The position numbers and the translations under genes are program-made. A DNA stretch of 64,000 bases from Bacteroidota bacterium (GTDB taxonomy: Bacteria > Bacteroidota > Bacteroidia > Cytophagales > Cytophagaceae): the NCBI GenBank assembly GCA_023428135.1, contig JAEYZG010000033.1, positions 1-64,000 on the forward strand. The letters run 5' to 3'. Positions 54,634 to 63,752 of this stretch are shown here, piece after piece; within the stretch, counting starts at the first letter, position 1; each line of letters starts with the position of its first letter. The notes below the pieces were generated by a model that was not told the DNA's origin, did not search any database, and saw only the letters and a list, made by a program, of their open reading frames with translations.

Positions 54634-55329
54634 ATGATAAAAGGAATCCGTGAGCTTATAAAAGACAATCGAATAACCGCCTTTTACCTTTTTTACTTCA
54701 TCCTTGCTCCCTTCATTTCAGACTCTTATCTGATTTACCTTGCAATAAACTATCAGGAACAGATCTCTTCTTTTACTTTCCAGGAATATGGTCTGCTGTC
54801 CTTCATATTAGGTTTGTGCATGGCAACAGGATTGTGCCATACCACACTTATTGCAACAGTTTCCGGCTATTTTTTAGGGATAAACTCCATATTTATGGTT
54901 ATCCCCACCTACATATTTGCATCCGTGCTCGGATATTTTCTGGCTCAGAAACTTGATAACGGTCACTTTATGAACACACTTCTGCGCTTCAATAAGACAG
55001 CAGTTATTAAATCAAATCTCAAAAAAGAAGAAGCAAAAATCGTTTTTCTTTCCAGACTTTCTCCGGTAATTCCCTTTGCATTAATGAATTTTCTGCTGTC
55101 AGTTTTGGGGGCAAATTTCAAAAAATACCTCATTTTCGGAACCGCAGGAATGCTTCCCCGTACACTATTATTCTGCTACATAGGAAGTAAGGCTGGAGAG
55201 CTAATTCAGGCAATAAATGCTCCTGGTCAGGAAAGTATGAGTAAGGCAATTACGCTTCTACTTATAATATCCTCTCTTATAGGGCTTTACTATTTCATAA
55301 AAAAAGCTATCACCAAAGCATTGAAGTAA
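54634..55329 (+). CDS. TVP38/TMEM64 (VTT, DedA-like) membrane protein
   Basis: The 231-residue protein has about six hydrophobic segments. The VTT-domain features are GYFLGINSIFMVIPTYIFASVLGYFLA and the second re-entrant motif FLSRLSPVIPFALMNFLLSVLGANFKKYL. Such proteins are proposed lipid scramblases or transporters of undecaprenyl phosphate. The final helix ends in lysines. It is followed 68 bases later by an outer membrane protein gene on the same strand. Confidence 0.82.
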   Translation: MIKGIRELIKDNRITAFYLFYFILAPFISDSYLIYLAINYQEQISSFTFQEYGLLSFILGLCMATGLCHTTLIATVSGYFLGINSIFMVIPTYIFASVLGYFLAQKLDNGHFMNTLLRFNKTAVIKSNLKKEEAKIVFLSRLSPVIPFALMNFLLSVLGANFKKYLIFGTAGMLPRTLLFCYIGSKAGELIQAINAPGQESMSKAITLLLIISSLIGLYYFIKKAITKALK

Positions 55330-55396
55330 TAAATCCCTGATTCTTGCAGATAAACTATCTGTACTAAAATCTAATTTTGAATAAATTAATGAATGT

Positions 55397-56857
55397 ATGA
55401 AAAAACTTTTACCTCTGTTTTTTATAGCTTTTTCAATTAATCAATCATTTGCTCAACAGGAATATAGTTCATTTACCTCGACAGGTCGCGGGGTATCTAC
55501 AACATTTGTAACAGATTACCAGGCAATAGGAATAAACCCTGCTAATCTGGGATTACATACAGAACATGAGACTAAGCATGTAACACTCGGATTAATGGAA
55601 GGCGCTGCTTCCGCCTACTCTAATGCTTTGAGTAAAGCAACCTTTAGAAATAGTCTTACAAATTATGATGATATCTTTAATCAGCAGGATAAAATAAAAG
55701 CAGCGCAGCAATTTGCCGGAAACGGTGTTGCTGCCAATGTTGATTTAATGGCATTTGGATTTGCCATACAAAGTGACAAATTGGGCGGTCTTGCGTTTTC
55801 GGTAAAAGAATCTATGCGTTGGTATTCTCAATTCAGTGGTATTACTGCAGATCTTTTGTTCAGGGGAAAAACCTCAGCCTATTTTGACCAGTTAGTTTTA
55901 ACAAATGGTGAAATAGTTTCTAATGACCCCAGCAAATATGCTCAATATGAAGCTATAGGTATTGATCAGGGGATAGCAGGCAACCAATTAAAACTCTCCG
56001 CACTTTTTGACGGATCAAAAATTAAGAACAACTGGTACCGGGAATACAATTTAAATTATGGCCGCAAAGTATTCGGTAATGACTTATTATATGTTACAGC
56101 CGGAGTTGGGGTTAAATATTTACAAGGTTTTAACTACACCGATTGCCAGGTAAAAGACGGAAAGATAGTTATGGCCGGAGCATTTAACCCTGCGTTTAAT
56201 ATAGATTTTGGAGTAGGTTCTCAAAACAATCCATCAGCGATAAATAACAACCATTATCAGTCAATAGGAAATGGTTTTGGTTTTGATTTCGGAGCAGATG
56301 TAGTCATTAATGAAAAAATAACTATAGGTGCTGCACTTACCAATATTGGATCTATTAACTATACTGGAAATGTTTATACCATACAGGACACTACACTTGC
56401 TTCAATTTCTTCTGAAGGATCCAACAACTACAATATATTCTCACAAGCACCAAATATCCTTGCCAAATCTGGTATGTTGAAATGGGAAGGCCAAAAAAAC
56501 ATTAAAGCTAAACTCCCTACAATGTTAAGACTTGGTGCTAGCATAAAACTAATTGAAATTGCACAAATTGGTTTTGATTTTATTATTCCCACAAACAACG
56601 AAGCCGGTAACTTTGAAAAGCCATACATAGGAATTGGTGGAGATATCAAGCCAATCAGATGGGTAAGATTATCTACAGGAATAAATACCGGTGGTAACTA
56701 TGATTCCAGAGCAAACATCCCCTTTGGACTAACTATAATTGTAGGTGAAAACGGAACCTGGGAGCTTGGTGCTGCAACAAGAGATATTGTTACGTATCTA
56801 AGACAAAAGGGGCCAAACTTATCATTTGCATTTGGTTTCTTAAGGTTTAGGCTATAA
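55397..56857 (+). CDS. Outer membrane protein, DUF5723-like
   Basis: The 486-residue protein has a signal peptide (ending NQSFAQ), then YSSFTSTGRGVSTTFVTDYQAIGINPANLG, the pattern of a Bacteroidetes porin-like family (PorV-like 'INPANLG'). Beta-rich sequence follows, ending in FAFGFLRFRL, as expected for a barrel terminus. The function is unknown. Its last 70 bases are repeated in decayed form at 56965-57035. Confidence 0.72.
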   Translation: MKKLLPLFFIAFSINQSFAQQEYSSFTSTGRGVSTTFVTDYQAIGINPANLGLHTEHETKHVTLGLMEGAASAYSNALSKATFRNSLTNYDDIFNQQDKIKAAQQFAGNGVAANVDLMAFGFAIQSDKLGGLAFSVKESMRWYSQFSGITADLLFRGKTSAYFDQLVLTNGEIVSNDPSKYAQYEAIGIDQGIAGNQLKLSALFDGSKIKNNWYREYNLNYGRKVFGNDLLYVTAGVGVKYLQGFNYTDCQVKDGKIVMAGAFNPAFNIDFGVGSQNNPSAINNNHYQSIGNGFGFDFGADVVINEKITIGAALTNIGSINYTGNVYTIQDTTLASISSEGSNNYNIFSQAPNILAKSGMLKWEGQKNIKAKLPTMLRLGASIKLIEIAQIGFDFIIPTNNEAGNFEKPYIGIGGDIKPIRWVRLSTGINTGGNYDSRANIPFGLTIIVGENGTWELGAATRDIVTYLRQKGPNLSFAFGFLRFRL

Positions 56858-57195
56858 AAGCTGAAAGCACAAAGCTAAAAGTATAAGAACTAAATTATAA
56901 AATAGGAATACATTAATAAATGTGAATGCTCTGCTTTGAAAGCTTATCCTTTTCCAGATTCGGAGTTACATATTTAAGACAGAAGGGACCAACTTATCAT
57001 TTGCATTTGATTTCTTAAGGGTTTAGGCTTTAAAAGCTGAAAACCTTAAAGTGCCTTAAAGCCTGAGGCACAAAGATAAAATATAAGACTGCGTAACATT
57101 CCTTAGAGGGCTATATCAAAAGTTGGTAATGCTTTAATAAACGTTAATGCTATGCTTTGAAAACTTTAAGCTTTTCGCCTTCCGCTTTCAGCTTT
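56858..57195. repeat. Decayed tandem duplicate of the outer membrane protein 3' end
   Basis: Bases from 56965 (GTTACATATTTAAGACAGAA) repeat those from 56789 (GTTACGTATCTAAGACAAAA) at a 176-base offset, through ACTTATCATTTGCATTTG and TTTAGGCT, then AAAAGCTGAAA. Small indels break the frame. A second pair, ATGCTCTGCTTTGAAA near 56927 and ATGCTATGCTTTGAAA near 57148, shows that the duplication reached past the stop. No gene lies in this 338-base gap. Confidence 0.75.
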
Positions 57196-57654
57196 TTACC
57201 CTTTTCCAAGTCTTGAGAAAGTAATATAATCAACATTCACAGGCTCCTTTCCAGCCTCTCTGAGCGCTTTATTTACCTGCCCTCGGTGATAAGAACCATG
57301 ATTGGCGACATGAAATAAAATATCAGAAAGGCAGGTTTCAAAAGCCTCACCTTTTGAATTCTTGTACTTTACGACTTTAAAAAATTCGTCATCCGGACAA
57401 GTATCAATTAACTGAAAAAAATTCAGAGAGCTTTCAACTGCATAAACCTTAAGTAAAAAAGGCTCATGTAATTCCCAAATCTTAATAGGTTGATGAGTTT
57501 CATTTTTTATTCGCCCATACCAGATCAATTCTGAATTAACAACATGACTTAGTAATCTTGCGCCTTCTTCACAATAATCATTCTTTAATACTTCTGCCAG
57601 CCTTTTATTAGCCCAGTGATTGAACTGATATAAGCGATAAAAATTTTCCCTCAT
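57196..57654 (-). CDS. DinB-family protein
   Basis: The 152-residue protein has the four-helix DinB/YfiT fold. NHWANKRLAEVLKND opens helix 1, SHVVNSELIWYGRI carries the first metal-ligand His, and HVANHGSYHRGQVNKALREAG has the second pair of histidines (HxxxH) that bind a divalent metal. Members include thiol-dependent transferases acting on bacillithiol or glutathione analogues; the substrate here is unknown. It starts 6 bases past the rhodanese stop and so is last in the siroheme/sulfite operon. Confidence 0.87.
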   Translation of the reverse strand: MRENFYRLYQFNHWANKRLAEVLKNDYCEEGARLLSHVVNSELIWYGRIKNETHQPIKIWELHEPFLLKVYAVESSLNFFQLIDTCPDDEFFKVVKYKNSKGEAFETCLSDILFHVANHGSYHRGQVNKALREAGKEPVNVDYITFSRLGKG

Positions 57655-57660
57655 TCAGCA

Positions 57661-57975
57661 TTAAGGATTTAAACTTGGATCTATTTCTGCCTTATATGCT
57701 AGTATTCCGCCCTTAAGGTTATAGAGATTGGTATAACCGAAATTTGTCTCTAAAAATCTAATGGCATCACCGCTTCTTTTGCCGCTTCTGCAATGCACAA
57801 CAACCATTTTGTCCTTGGAAAATTTCTCGACATTCTGAGGCACTGTCGCCAATGGAATAAGCTCTCCCCCTAAATTCGCTGCCTGAAACTCACCAGGCTC
57901 ACGGACATCAATCAGCTGAAAATTTTCACCTTTATCAATAAGCTCCTTTAGCTCCGTTACAGATATTTCTTTCAT
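57661..57975 (-). CDS. Single-domain rhodanese
   Basis: The 104-residue protein has LIDVREPGEFQAANLGGELIPL and the active-site loop HCRSGKRS, whose cysteine carries a persulfide. The C-terminus YTNLYNLKGGILAYK is typical. It moves sulfane sulfur. Position between the siroheme synthase and DinB genes in a sulfite-reduction operon suggests a role in sulfur handling, perhaps persulfide delivery or detoxification, which is inference. Confidence 0.9.
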   Translation of the reverse strand: MKEISVTELKELIDKGENFQLIDVREPGEFQAANLGGELIPLATVPQNVEKFSKDKMVVVHCRSGKRSGDAIRFLETNFGYTNLYNLKGGILAYKAEIDPSLNP

Positions 57976-57989
57976 TTTTTAAATTAACT

Positions 57990-58622
57990 TTATTTATTCT
58001 GATCAAATTTATCCTTTTCTTTCAAAACTGACGTAATCTCGTCAAGTTTCTTGACTTTATATTCAAAATCCCCTCTTAATTTTTCTCTGATCTGGTTCAG
58101 ATTATCCAATATTTTATCTATGCCATCAGGCAAAACCTCTTCCAGCAATTCTCTCATCCTTTTAGCAAATGTTGGAGATTTACCATTGGTTGATACAGCT
58201 ATTTTCAGATCGCCTTTCTGAACGACTGAGCTAAGATAAAAATCACACAGATCTGGTGTATCCGCAATATTACAAAGTACTCTTAAGTTTTTTGCATCAT
58301 CATGCACCTGTTTATTAAGATCTCTTATTGAAGTAGCAGCTATAACAAGATCCTTTCCTTCAAGGTCAGATTTGTGATACTCCCTTTGCTCTAATTTAAG
58401 TAACGGATATTCAAGTGCAATTGCCCGGATTTCATCCTTGATTTCAGGAGCAACCAGAGTAACTTGTGCATTCTGACAGTTCTTATATATCGCCGAAGCC
58501 TTTTCCAGCCCTACAAAACCACCACCCACCACAAGTATATGCAAGTGTTCTAACTTAAAAAAAACAGGAAAGAGTTGATTCCCTTTCCTGTCATTTATTT
58601 CTTTATGGTTCAGATTTTCCAA
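57990..58622 (-). CDS. Precorrin-2 dehydrogenase/sirohydrochlorin ferrochelatase (Met8/CysG N-terminal type)
   Basis: The 210-residue protein matches the N-terminal half of CysG. NQLFPVFFKLEHLHILVVGGGFVGLEKA has the NAD-binding motif, VIAATS is the second motif, and CNIADTPDLCDFYLSSVVQKGDLKIAVSTNGKSPTFAKRMRELLEE is the core family signature. It oxidises precorrin-2 to sirohydrochlorin and inserts Fe to give siroheme. The separate CobA gene immediately upstream supplies precorrin-2, and the reductase before that uses siroheme. Confidence 0.92.
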   Translation of the reverse strand: MENLNHKEINDRKGNQLFPVFFKLEHLHILVVGGGFVGLEKASAIYKNCQNAQVTLVAPEIKDEIRAIALEYPLLKLEQREYHKSDLEGKDLVIAATSIRDLNKQVHDDAKNLRVLCNIADTPDLCDFYLSSVVQKGDLKIAVSTNGKSPTFAKRMRELLEEVLPDGIDKILDNLNQIREKLRGDFEYKVKKLDEITSVLKEKDKFDQNK

Positions 58623-58634
58623 ATCTTAATATGC

Positions 58635-59459
58635 TTACCAGTTAAACAATTTTCTGTAAAACTCTTTTGTTTCCGGATTCATCGCCCCTTTACCAACTTC
58701 ATGTCTTACCTTTTCCTGATATATAAATTCGTTTACATAATCCGGATGCAGATCAACTACTTTGCCTATCACAATTACAGCCGGAGAAGAAAGCTTTAAA
58801 TCTTCAACTACATCAACGATTGTATCAATAGTACCCAAACCGATCTTTTCATCAGGCATGGTTCCGTTCTGAATGACAGCCACAGGTATCTCGCCTTTAT
58901 TTTGTTCCTGAAAAACAGAAACAATCTCTTTTAGTTTTGTCATACCCATCAGTATGACAACTGTAGCATTTGAACGTGCTGCTATTTCGATATCAGAAGA
59001 CAGCTCATGATTTCGGGTAGTACCGGTAAGCACCCAGAAACTATCATTAACCCCACGTCTTGTAAGAGGAATTCCCTGTAACTCCGGCACAGCAATTGAA
59101 CTTGAAATACCAGGAATTACAGTTGTTGGGATATCGAAAGACTGCGCATATACCAGCTCTTCATGACCACGACCAAAAATAAAAGGATCTCCCCCTTTTA
59201 ATCTTACAACATGACCATATTTAAAAGCGTGATCAACAATCAGCTTATTTATGTCTTCCTGAGGAAACTGGCATACACCTCTCTTTTTCCCCACAAATAC
59301 CTTAGGGGTATTTACAGGAATATGATTAAGGATTTCAGGATGAATTAGTGCATCATACAAGACAACATCAGCTTCAGAAAGGGCTTTTATTCCCTTCAGT
59401 GTAATCAGCTCCGGATCTCCGGGACCTGCTCCTACCAATGTTAATCTTGCACTTTTCAT
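58635..59459 (-). CDS. cobA: Uroporphyrinogen-III C-methyltransferase
   Basis: The 274-residue enzyme makes precorrin-2 from uroporphyrinogen III with two SAM. VGAGPGDPELITLKGIKAL is the SUMT signature 1, followed by DALIHPEIL. VRLKGGDPFIFGRGHEEL is signature 2. PGISSSIAVPELQGIPLTRRG and VILMGMTKL complete the tetrapyrrole methylase fold. It lies 9 bases after the reductase and 12 before the siroheme synthase, forming one transcription unit. Confidence 0.95.
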   Translation of the reverse strand: MKSARLTLVGAGPGDPELITLKGIKALSEADVVLYDALIHPEILNHIPVNTPKVFVGKKRGVCQFPQEDINKLIVDHAFKYGHVVRLKGGDPFIFGRGHEELVYAQSFDIPTTVIPGISSSIAVPELQGIPLTRRGVNDSFWVLTGTTRNHELSSDIEIAARSNATVVILMGMTKLKEIVSVFQEQNKGEIPVAVIQNGTMPDEKIGLGTIDTIVDVVEDLKLSSPAVIVIGKVVDLHPDYVNEFIYQEKVRHEVGKGAMNPETKEFYRKLFNW

Positions 59460-59468
59460 AATTCTAGG

Positions 59469-61607
59469 TTATCCATTTACCAATAACTTTTGCGCTCTGT
59501 ATGCTCTCAGCTTTGTAAGGAAATCTGTTACTTCTTCCAGATAAACTTTAGCAAACTCCTGAGTTGGCTCTTGTTCACTCATCTTCAGAACTAGCTTCTC
59601 AAATGAACCTCCCTCTACCTGCAATGCACCTTTAGCAATAAAGTGTGTATCGAAGTCTTTTACGATCCCAATATGTGTATTGCAATTGATATTTTCCGAA
59701 GTTAACAAAGCTTTTGCTCCGCAGACAAAAGTTACATATGACTGATAGATACTGTCAGCAAAAGCTCCTTTGTCATAAGCTCTTTTAGCCCACTTTAATT
59801 TATCCTCAGTTTCATTTATCAGAGTGCCAACCAGGTCAAGCATTACACCGGCACATTCACCGACTCCGACTTCAGTAACATATTTTTCAGTATGTCCCCA
59901 ATCAATATAATCAAGCTCTGTAAGTGTTGACAATTCAGCCAGAGGTTTTAATTTCTTATAGAAATAAGTTTTATCAGCTGCAATCTGTCTTCTGTAATAG
60001 TCATTAAAGTACTCCCCTTCAAATGCAAACTCATCATAATCTGCAAGAATTAACCTGACTGCATCAGGACATTTTTTAGTAGGAAGTTTAACAACTTTAT
60101 CCGCAATACTTCCGGATCCATCTGGTTCTATACCACCACCAAGAAGCAATTGCATTGCCGGCAATACATAGTTCCCATTTTTAATGGACATACCATGAAA
60201 ACCTATATTTGCAATGGTATGCTGACCGCAGGCATTCATACAACCACTGATTTTAATTTTAATGTTTTTATTGAAGATAAGATCAGGAAACTCCTCTTTC
60301 ATCATTCTTTCCAGCTCACCTGAAATTCCAGTACTGCTGCTGATTGCAAGGTTACAGGTATCTGTACCCGGACATGCAGTGATATCTACAGTACTGTCAA
60401 AACCAGGATCTGCGAGACCAAGTTTATCCAACTCGTTAAACAAACCTGTTAAAGCTTCTTTTCTTACAAATTTCAATAACCAGCCTTGGTTTACAGTAAT
60501 TCTGATATCGTCAGAAGCATATTTTTGTACGATGGCAGCAAATTCTCTTGCAGTATCGGTTGGCATATCACCAAGGAACTGCTTCACATTTACACCATAA
60601 AATCCTTTTTGCTTTTGTTCGAAAACGTTGGTCTTTAACCAGTTTTCATATTTCTGAGGATCTGAAGGAGCAGTTGTAGGATAAGCTCTTTCAGGAACAG
60701 GAATAGTAGTTTCTACAGCCTCTCTGTCAACTATAAATGACTTGCATTTTATGGCTTTTCTTTCTCCTTCTACCAGTTTCATGAAAGCTTCAAAGCCAAT
60801 ACCATTTACAAGATATTTCAAACGAGCTTTATGTCTTTTACTTCTTTCTCCATGTCTGTCAAAAACTCTTATCACCGATTCGATAAATGGGATCATCTGA
60901 TCTTCCGGTAAAAATTCATGAGCAACATGAGCCAGGAAAGGCTGAGCACCAAGCCCTCCTCCCAAGAATACTTTAAACCCTCTGATTTCTTTTTCGTTTT
61001 CAGTTTTTACCCTTGGCACAAAACCTAGATCATGCATAAAACCAAATGCAGAATCTTTATCGCTGCTTGAAAAGGACATCTTAAATTTCCTTCCCATTTC
61101 CTGACAAACTGGATTTCTCAGGAAGAACTTAAATGCAGCATGAGCATAGGGAGTAACATCGAACAACTCTTCCGGATCAATTCCTGCTTCAGAAGAAGCT
61201 GTAATATTACGAACGGTATTTCCGCAAGCCTCTCTCAGAGTTACGCCAACCTCTTCCAGTTCCGCCCAAACTTTGGGTGCATTTTCCAGCTTCACAAAGT
61301 GAATCTGAATATCCTGACGGGTTGTCAAGTGCAAATTGTGAGCGGCATAACGGTCCGAAATATCAGCAATTCTAACTATTTGTAAAGGCGAAACTTTTCC
61401 GAATGGAAGTTTTATACGAATCATCTGAACGCCTTCCTGACGCTGGCCATACACACCTCTTGCCAATCGGAAAGCTCTGAATTTATCCTGATCCAACTCA
61501 AGATTTCTGAATGCCTGAATTTTCGTTTGCAATTCCAGAATATCCTCCTTAGCTTCAGGATTGATCTTTTCTAGTAATTCTTTGTTTACTTGTAATTCTG
61601 TGCTCAT
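59469..61607 (-). CDS. Siroheme sulfite/nitrite reductase with C-terminal HEPN-like extension
   Basis: The 712-residue enzyme has two ferredoxin-like repeats and siroheme/4Fe-4S ligands in TACPGTDTCNLAIS (CX5C) and SGCMNACGQHTIANIGFHG (CX3C). It reduces sulfite to sulfide or nitrite to ammonia. The adjacent CobA, siroheme synthase and MetZ genes favour sulfite. Residues after about 590 are not part of the classic enzyme: an all-helical HEPN-like segment (DKLKWAKRAYDKGAFADSIYQSYVTFVCGAKALL) precedes the end. The start is ATG 61607. A TAATTTTG element lies only 4-11 bases upstream (61618-61611). Confidence 0.9.
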   Translation of the reverse strand: MSTELQVNKELLEKINPEAKEDILELQTKIQAFRNLELDQDKFRAFRLARGVYGQRQEGVQMIRIKLPFGKVSPLQIVRIADISDRYAAHNLHLTTRQDIQIHFVKLENAPKVWAELEEVGVTLREACGNTVRNITASSEAGIDPEELFDVTPYAHAAFKFFLRNPVCQEMGRKFKMSFSSSDKDSAFGFMHDLGFVPRVKTENEKEIRGFKVFLGGGLGAQPFLAHVAHEFLPEDQMIPFIESVIRVFDRHGERSKRHKARLKYLVNGIGFEAFMKLVEGERKAIKCKSFIVDREAVETTIPVPERAYPTTAPSDPQKYENWLKTNVFEQKQKGFYGVNVKQFLGDMPTDTAREFAAIVQKYASDDIRITVNQGWLLKFVRKEALTGLFNELDKLGLADPGFDSTVDITACPGTDTCNLAISSSTGISGELERMMKEEFPDLIFNKNIKIKISGCMNACGQHTIANIGFHGMSIKNGNYVLPAMQLLLGGGIEPDGSGSIADKVVKLPTKKCPDAVRLILADYDEFAFEGEYFNDYYRRQIAADKTYFYKKLKPLAELSTLTELDYIDWGHTEKYVTEVGVGECAGVMLDLVGTLINETEDKLKWAKRAYDKGAFADSIYQSYVTFVCGAKALLTSENINCNTHIGIVKDFDTHFIAKGALQVEGGSFEKLVLKMSEQEPTQEFAKVYLEEVTDFLTKLRAYRAQKLLVNG

Positions 61608-61618
61608 TTACAAAATTA

Positions 61619-61874
61619 GTTAAGCTCCGAAGAGCAGGTTTTGTATTCTAAATTTAAGAAATTCCCTTCTTAAAAAGTTCCCTCTAAGAAGGTATAATTC
61701 AAAAATAGTAATAATTTTTTAAAAAAGCCTATCAACAAAATAAAATTTTGAAAAATTTACAGCAATTCGCCAATTTCAAAATTTTATTTGGCAATAATTA
61801 TAAAATGAAAAATTTTATTTATAATTTTGAATACATAACAGGATAAACATCAGGATATAATTTAATTTTGAAGC
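61619..61874. promoter_or_regulatory. Divergent control region of the sulfur genes, with inverted repeats
   Basis: This 256-base region separates the reductase operon from osmC. It carries a perfect 16-base inverted repeat (61738-61753 and 61774-61789, spacer 20) and a smaller one, CCTTCTTA/TAAGAAGG (61665-61672 and 61685-61692). TAATTTTG elements occur at 61822-61829 and 61863-61870. The pairs could be operators for a sulfur regulator or RNA hairpins in the leader of the reductase mRNA. Confidence 0.5.
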
Positions 61875-62288
61875 ATGCTTATTAAACTAAACAGACGTAA
61901 CGATGCTTACCATTTTGAAGCATCCAACGAACAGGGAAACCATGTAAACATCGACGCTTCTCCGGCTATTGGAGGGCAAAACCTGGGTGCAAGACCAATG
62001 GAATTACTCCTTATGGGATTAGGAGGTTGCAGCGCCATTGATGTTTTATCAATTCTAAAAAAACAAAGAATCGAAGTTGCAGATTTCAAAATTGAAATCA
62101 ACGGAGAAAGAGAGCCTGAAGCAGTCCCTTCTTTATTTCAGGACATCCATATCAAATTCATAGTAAAAGGACCAGTTGACTCTTCCAAAGTTGAAAAAGC
62201 TATTGTATTGTCTCTGGACAAATACTGTTCAGTAGCCAAAACCCTTGAAAAAACGGCCAAAATTACCTGGTCCCTTGATGTAATCTAG
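61875..62288 (+). CDS. OsmC/Ohr-family protein
   Basis: The 137-residue protein has the OsmC fold with two redox cysteines, one in MGLGGCSAIDVL (about residue 55) and one in LDKYCSVAKTL (about 117). They act as a peroxidatic pair in organic hydroperoxide reduction. The sequence is nearer to the YhfA/OsmC branch than to Ohr, judged by the N-terminal part alone. It lies divergent from the sulfite reductase and 40 bases before metZ, so a link to thiol metabolism is possible. Confidence 0.87.
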   Translation: MLIKLNRRNDAYHFEASNEQGNHVNIDASPAIGGQNLGARPMELLLMGLGGCSAIDVLSILKKQRIEVADFKIEINGEREPEAVPSLFQDIHIKFIVKGPVDSSKVEKAIVLSLDKYCSVAKTLEKTAKITWSLDVI

Positions 62289-62328
62289 AGTCTGAAAATT
62301 TTAATTAATCACTATAATATTAAATTGA

Positions 62329-63531
62329 ATGGAGCAGCAATTTGATCATTTTGAAACCAACGCGATTAGAAATCAGATGGAGAGATCTTATAACAGGGAG
62401 CATACTGCTCCTATTTATATGACCTCCAGTTTTGTATTTGAAGACGCGGAGCAGGCACGTGCACTCTTCGCAGACGAATATCCGGGCAATATTTATACAC
62501 GTTTTTCCAATCCAAATAACTCGGAATTTATTGAAAAAATCTGTAAGATGGAAGGTGCTGAAGATGGCTTCGCACTTGCATCCGGTATGTCTGCGGTATT
62601 TACGAGCATGGCTGCTTTTTTGAAATCTGGTGATCACATTCTTGTTTCCAGATCTGTTTTCGGATCTACCATTCAGATTCTTACTAACATCTTTACCAGA
62701 TGGGGAATCACACATACGTTTGCAGATATTGATAAACCTGAGACCTGGGAAGGTTTAATACAAAAAAACACCAAAATGATTATGGTGGAAACCCCTTCCA
62801 ATCCTGCTCTTGATCTGATAGATCTTGAGTGGTTAGGGAAACTTGCTAACAAACACAACGTCATTCTTAATGTTGACAATTGTTTTGCTACTCCATACCT
62901 TCAACAACCTCTTAAATGGGGAGCTCATATTGTCAACCACTCGGCAACAAAATTTATAGACGGACAAGGAAGAGCCATAGGAGGAATTATTGTTGGAAGT
63001 AAAGAATTAATCAAAGAAGTAAGATTCTTCAGCAGACATACAGGTCCGGCTTTATCACCATTTAATGCATGGATATTCTCGAAAAGTCTTGAAACACTAG
63101 CGGTAAGAATGGACAGACACTGCGACAATGCATTAAAGCTAGCTGAATATCTTGAAAATCATCCTGAAATAGAATCTGTAAAATATCCTTTCTTAAAAAG
63201 CCATCCTCAACACGCTCTTGCTAAAAAACAGATGAAAGCTGGCGGTGGAATAGTTACTTTCATTATAAAAGGCGGACTGGAAAGAGGAAGAGAATTTCTG
63301 AATTCGTGTATTATGGCGACAAACAGCGCTAACCTCGGCGATTCAAGAACCATTACAACACACCCTGCCTCTACCACGCATTCTAAACTTACTGAGCAAG
63401 ACAGACTTGCAGTAGGTATCCTTCCCGGATTAATCAGAGTTTCCGTTGGACTTGAAAATATTGAAGATATCATCAAAGATATAGAACAGGCACTTGAGAA
63501 ATCTAAAGCAAGTGTAGAAGTTAATAACTAA
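62329..63531 (+). CDS. metZ: O-succinylhomoserine sulfhydrylase
   Basis: The 400-residue PLP enzyme starts QFDHFETNAIRNQMERSYNREHTAPIYMTSSFVFEDAEQA, typical of MetZ, with YTRFSNPN, ASGMSAVF, VDNCFATPYLQQPL and the cofactor Lys in NHSATKFIDGQGR. It makes homocysteine directly from O-succinylhomoserine and sulfide, so sulfide from the reductase operon on the other strand would be its substrate. It differs from the CGS-type enzyme at 53358, giving the cell two possible routes. A clear terminator follows. Confidence 0.92.
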   Translation: MEQQFDHFETNAIRNQMERSYNREHTAPIYMTSSFVFEDAEQARALFADEYPGNIYTRFSNPNNSEFIEKICKMEGAEDGFALASGMSAVFTSMAAFLKSGDHILVSRSVFGSTIQILTNIFTRWGITHTFADIDKPETWEGLIQKNTKMIMVETPSNPALDLIDLEWLGKLANKHNVILNVDNCFATPYLQQPLKWGAHIVNHSATKFIDGQGRAIGGIIVGSKELIKEVRFFSRHTGPALSPFNAWIFSKSLETLAVRMDRHCDNALKLAEYLENHPEIESVKYPFLKSHPQHALAKKQMKAGGGIVTFIIKGGLERGREFLNSCIMATNSANLGDSRTITTHPASTTHSKLTEQDRLAVGILPGLIRVSVGLENIEDIIKDIEQALEKSKASVEVNN

Positions 63532-63552
63532 GCTTCCAAAAACCTTAAATTT

Positions 63553-63590
63553 AAACTAGGAAGGTTATCTTAAGCTTCCTAGTTTTTTTT
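63553..63590 (+). terminator. Terminator of metZ
   Basis: Perfect 11-base arms (63553-63563 and 63575-63585) run into eight T. It lies 22 bases past the metZ stop. Confidence 0.9.
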
Positions 63591-63752
63591 CATACCAAAA
63601 TTTAAACTTTTTCTATTCCTGGCCGTATTAAGTACTCTTTCCAAAAATTTTATCAGGCAATAAACGCCGCATTTTATTCTGATTAGTCTGGAATTTTTTC
63701 CGGAAAACGAAGGTTTAAGTGATTAATCCTTCTTTTATAAAATCATTACAGT

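Noticed and set aside
61738..61789. Inverted repeat as a SAM or cobalamin riboswitch
   Set aside because: I see no core motifs of these riboswitches; arms are AT-only and the spacer is unstructured.
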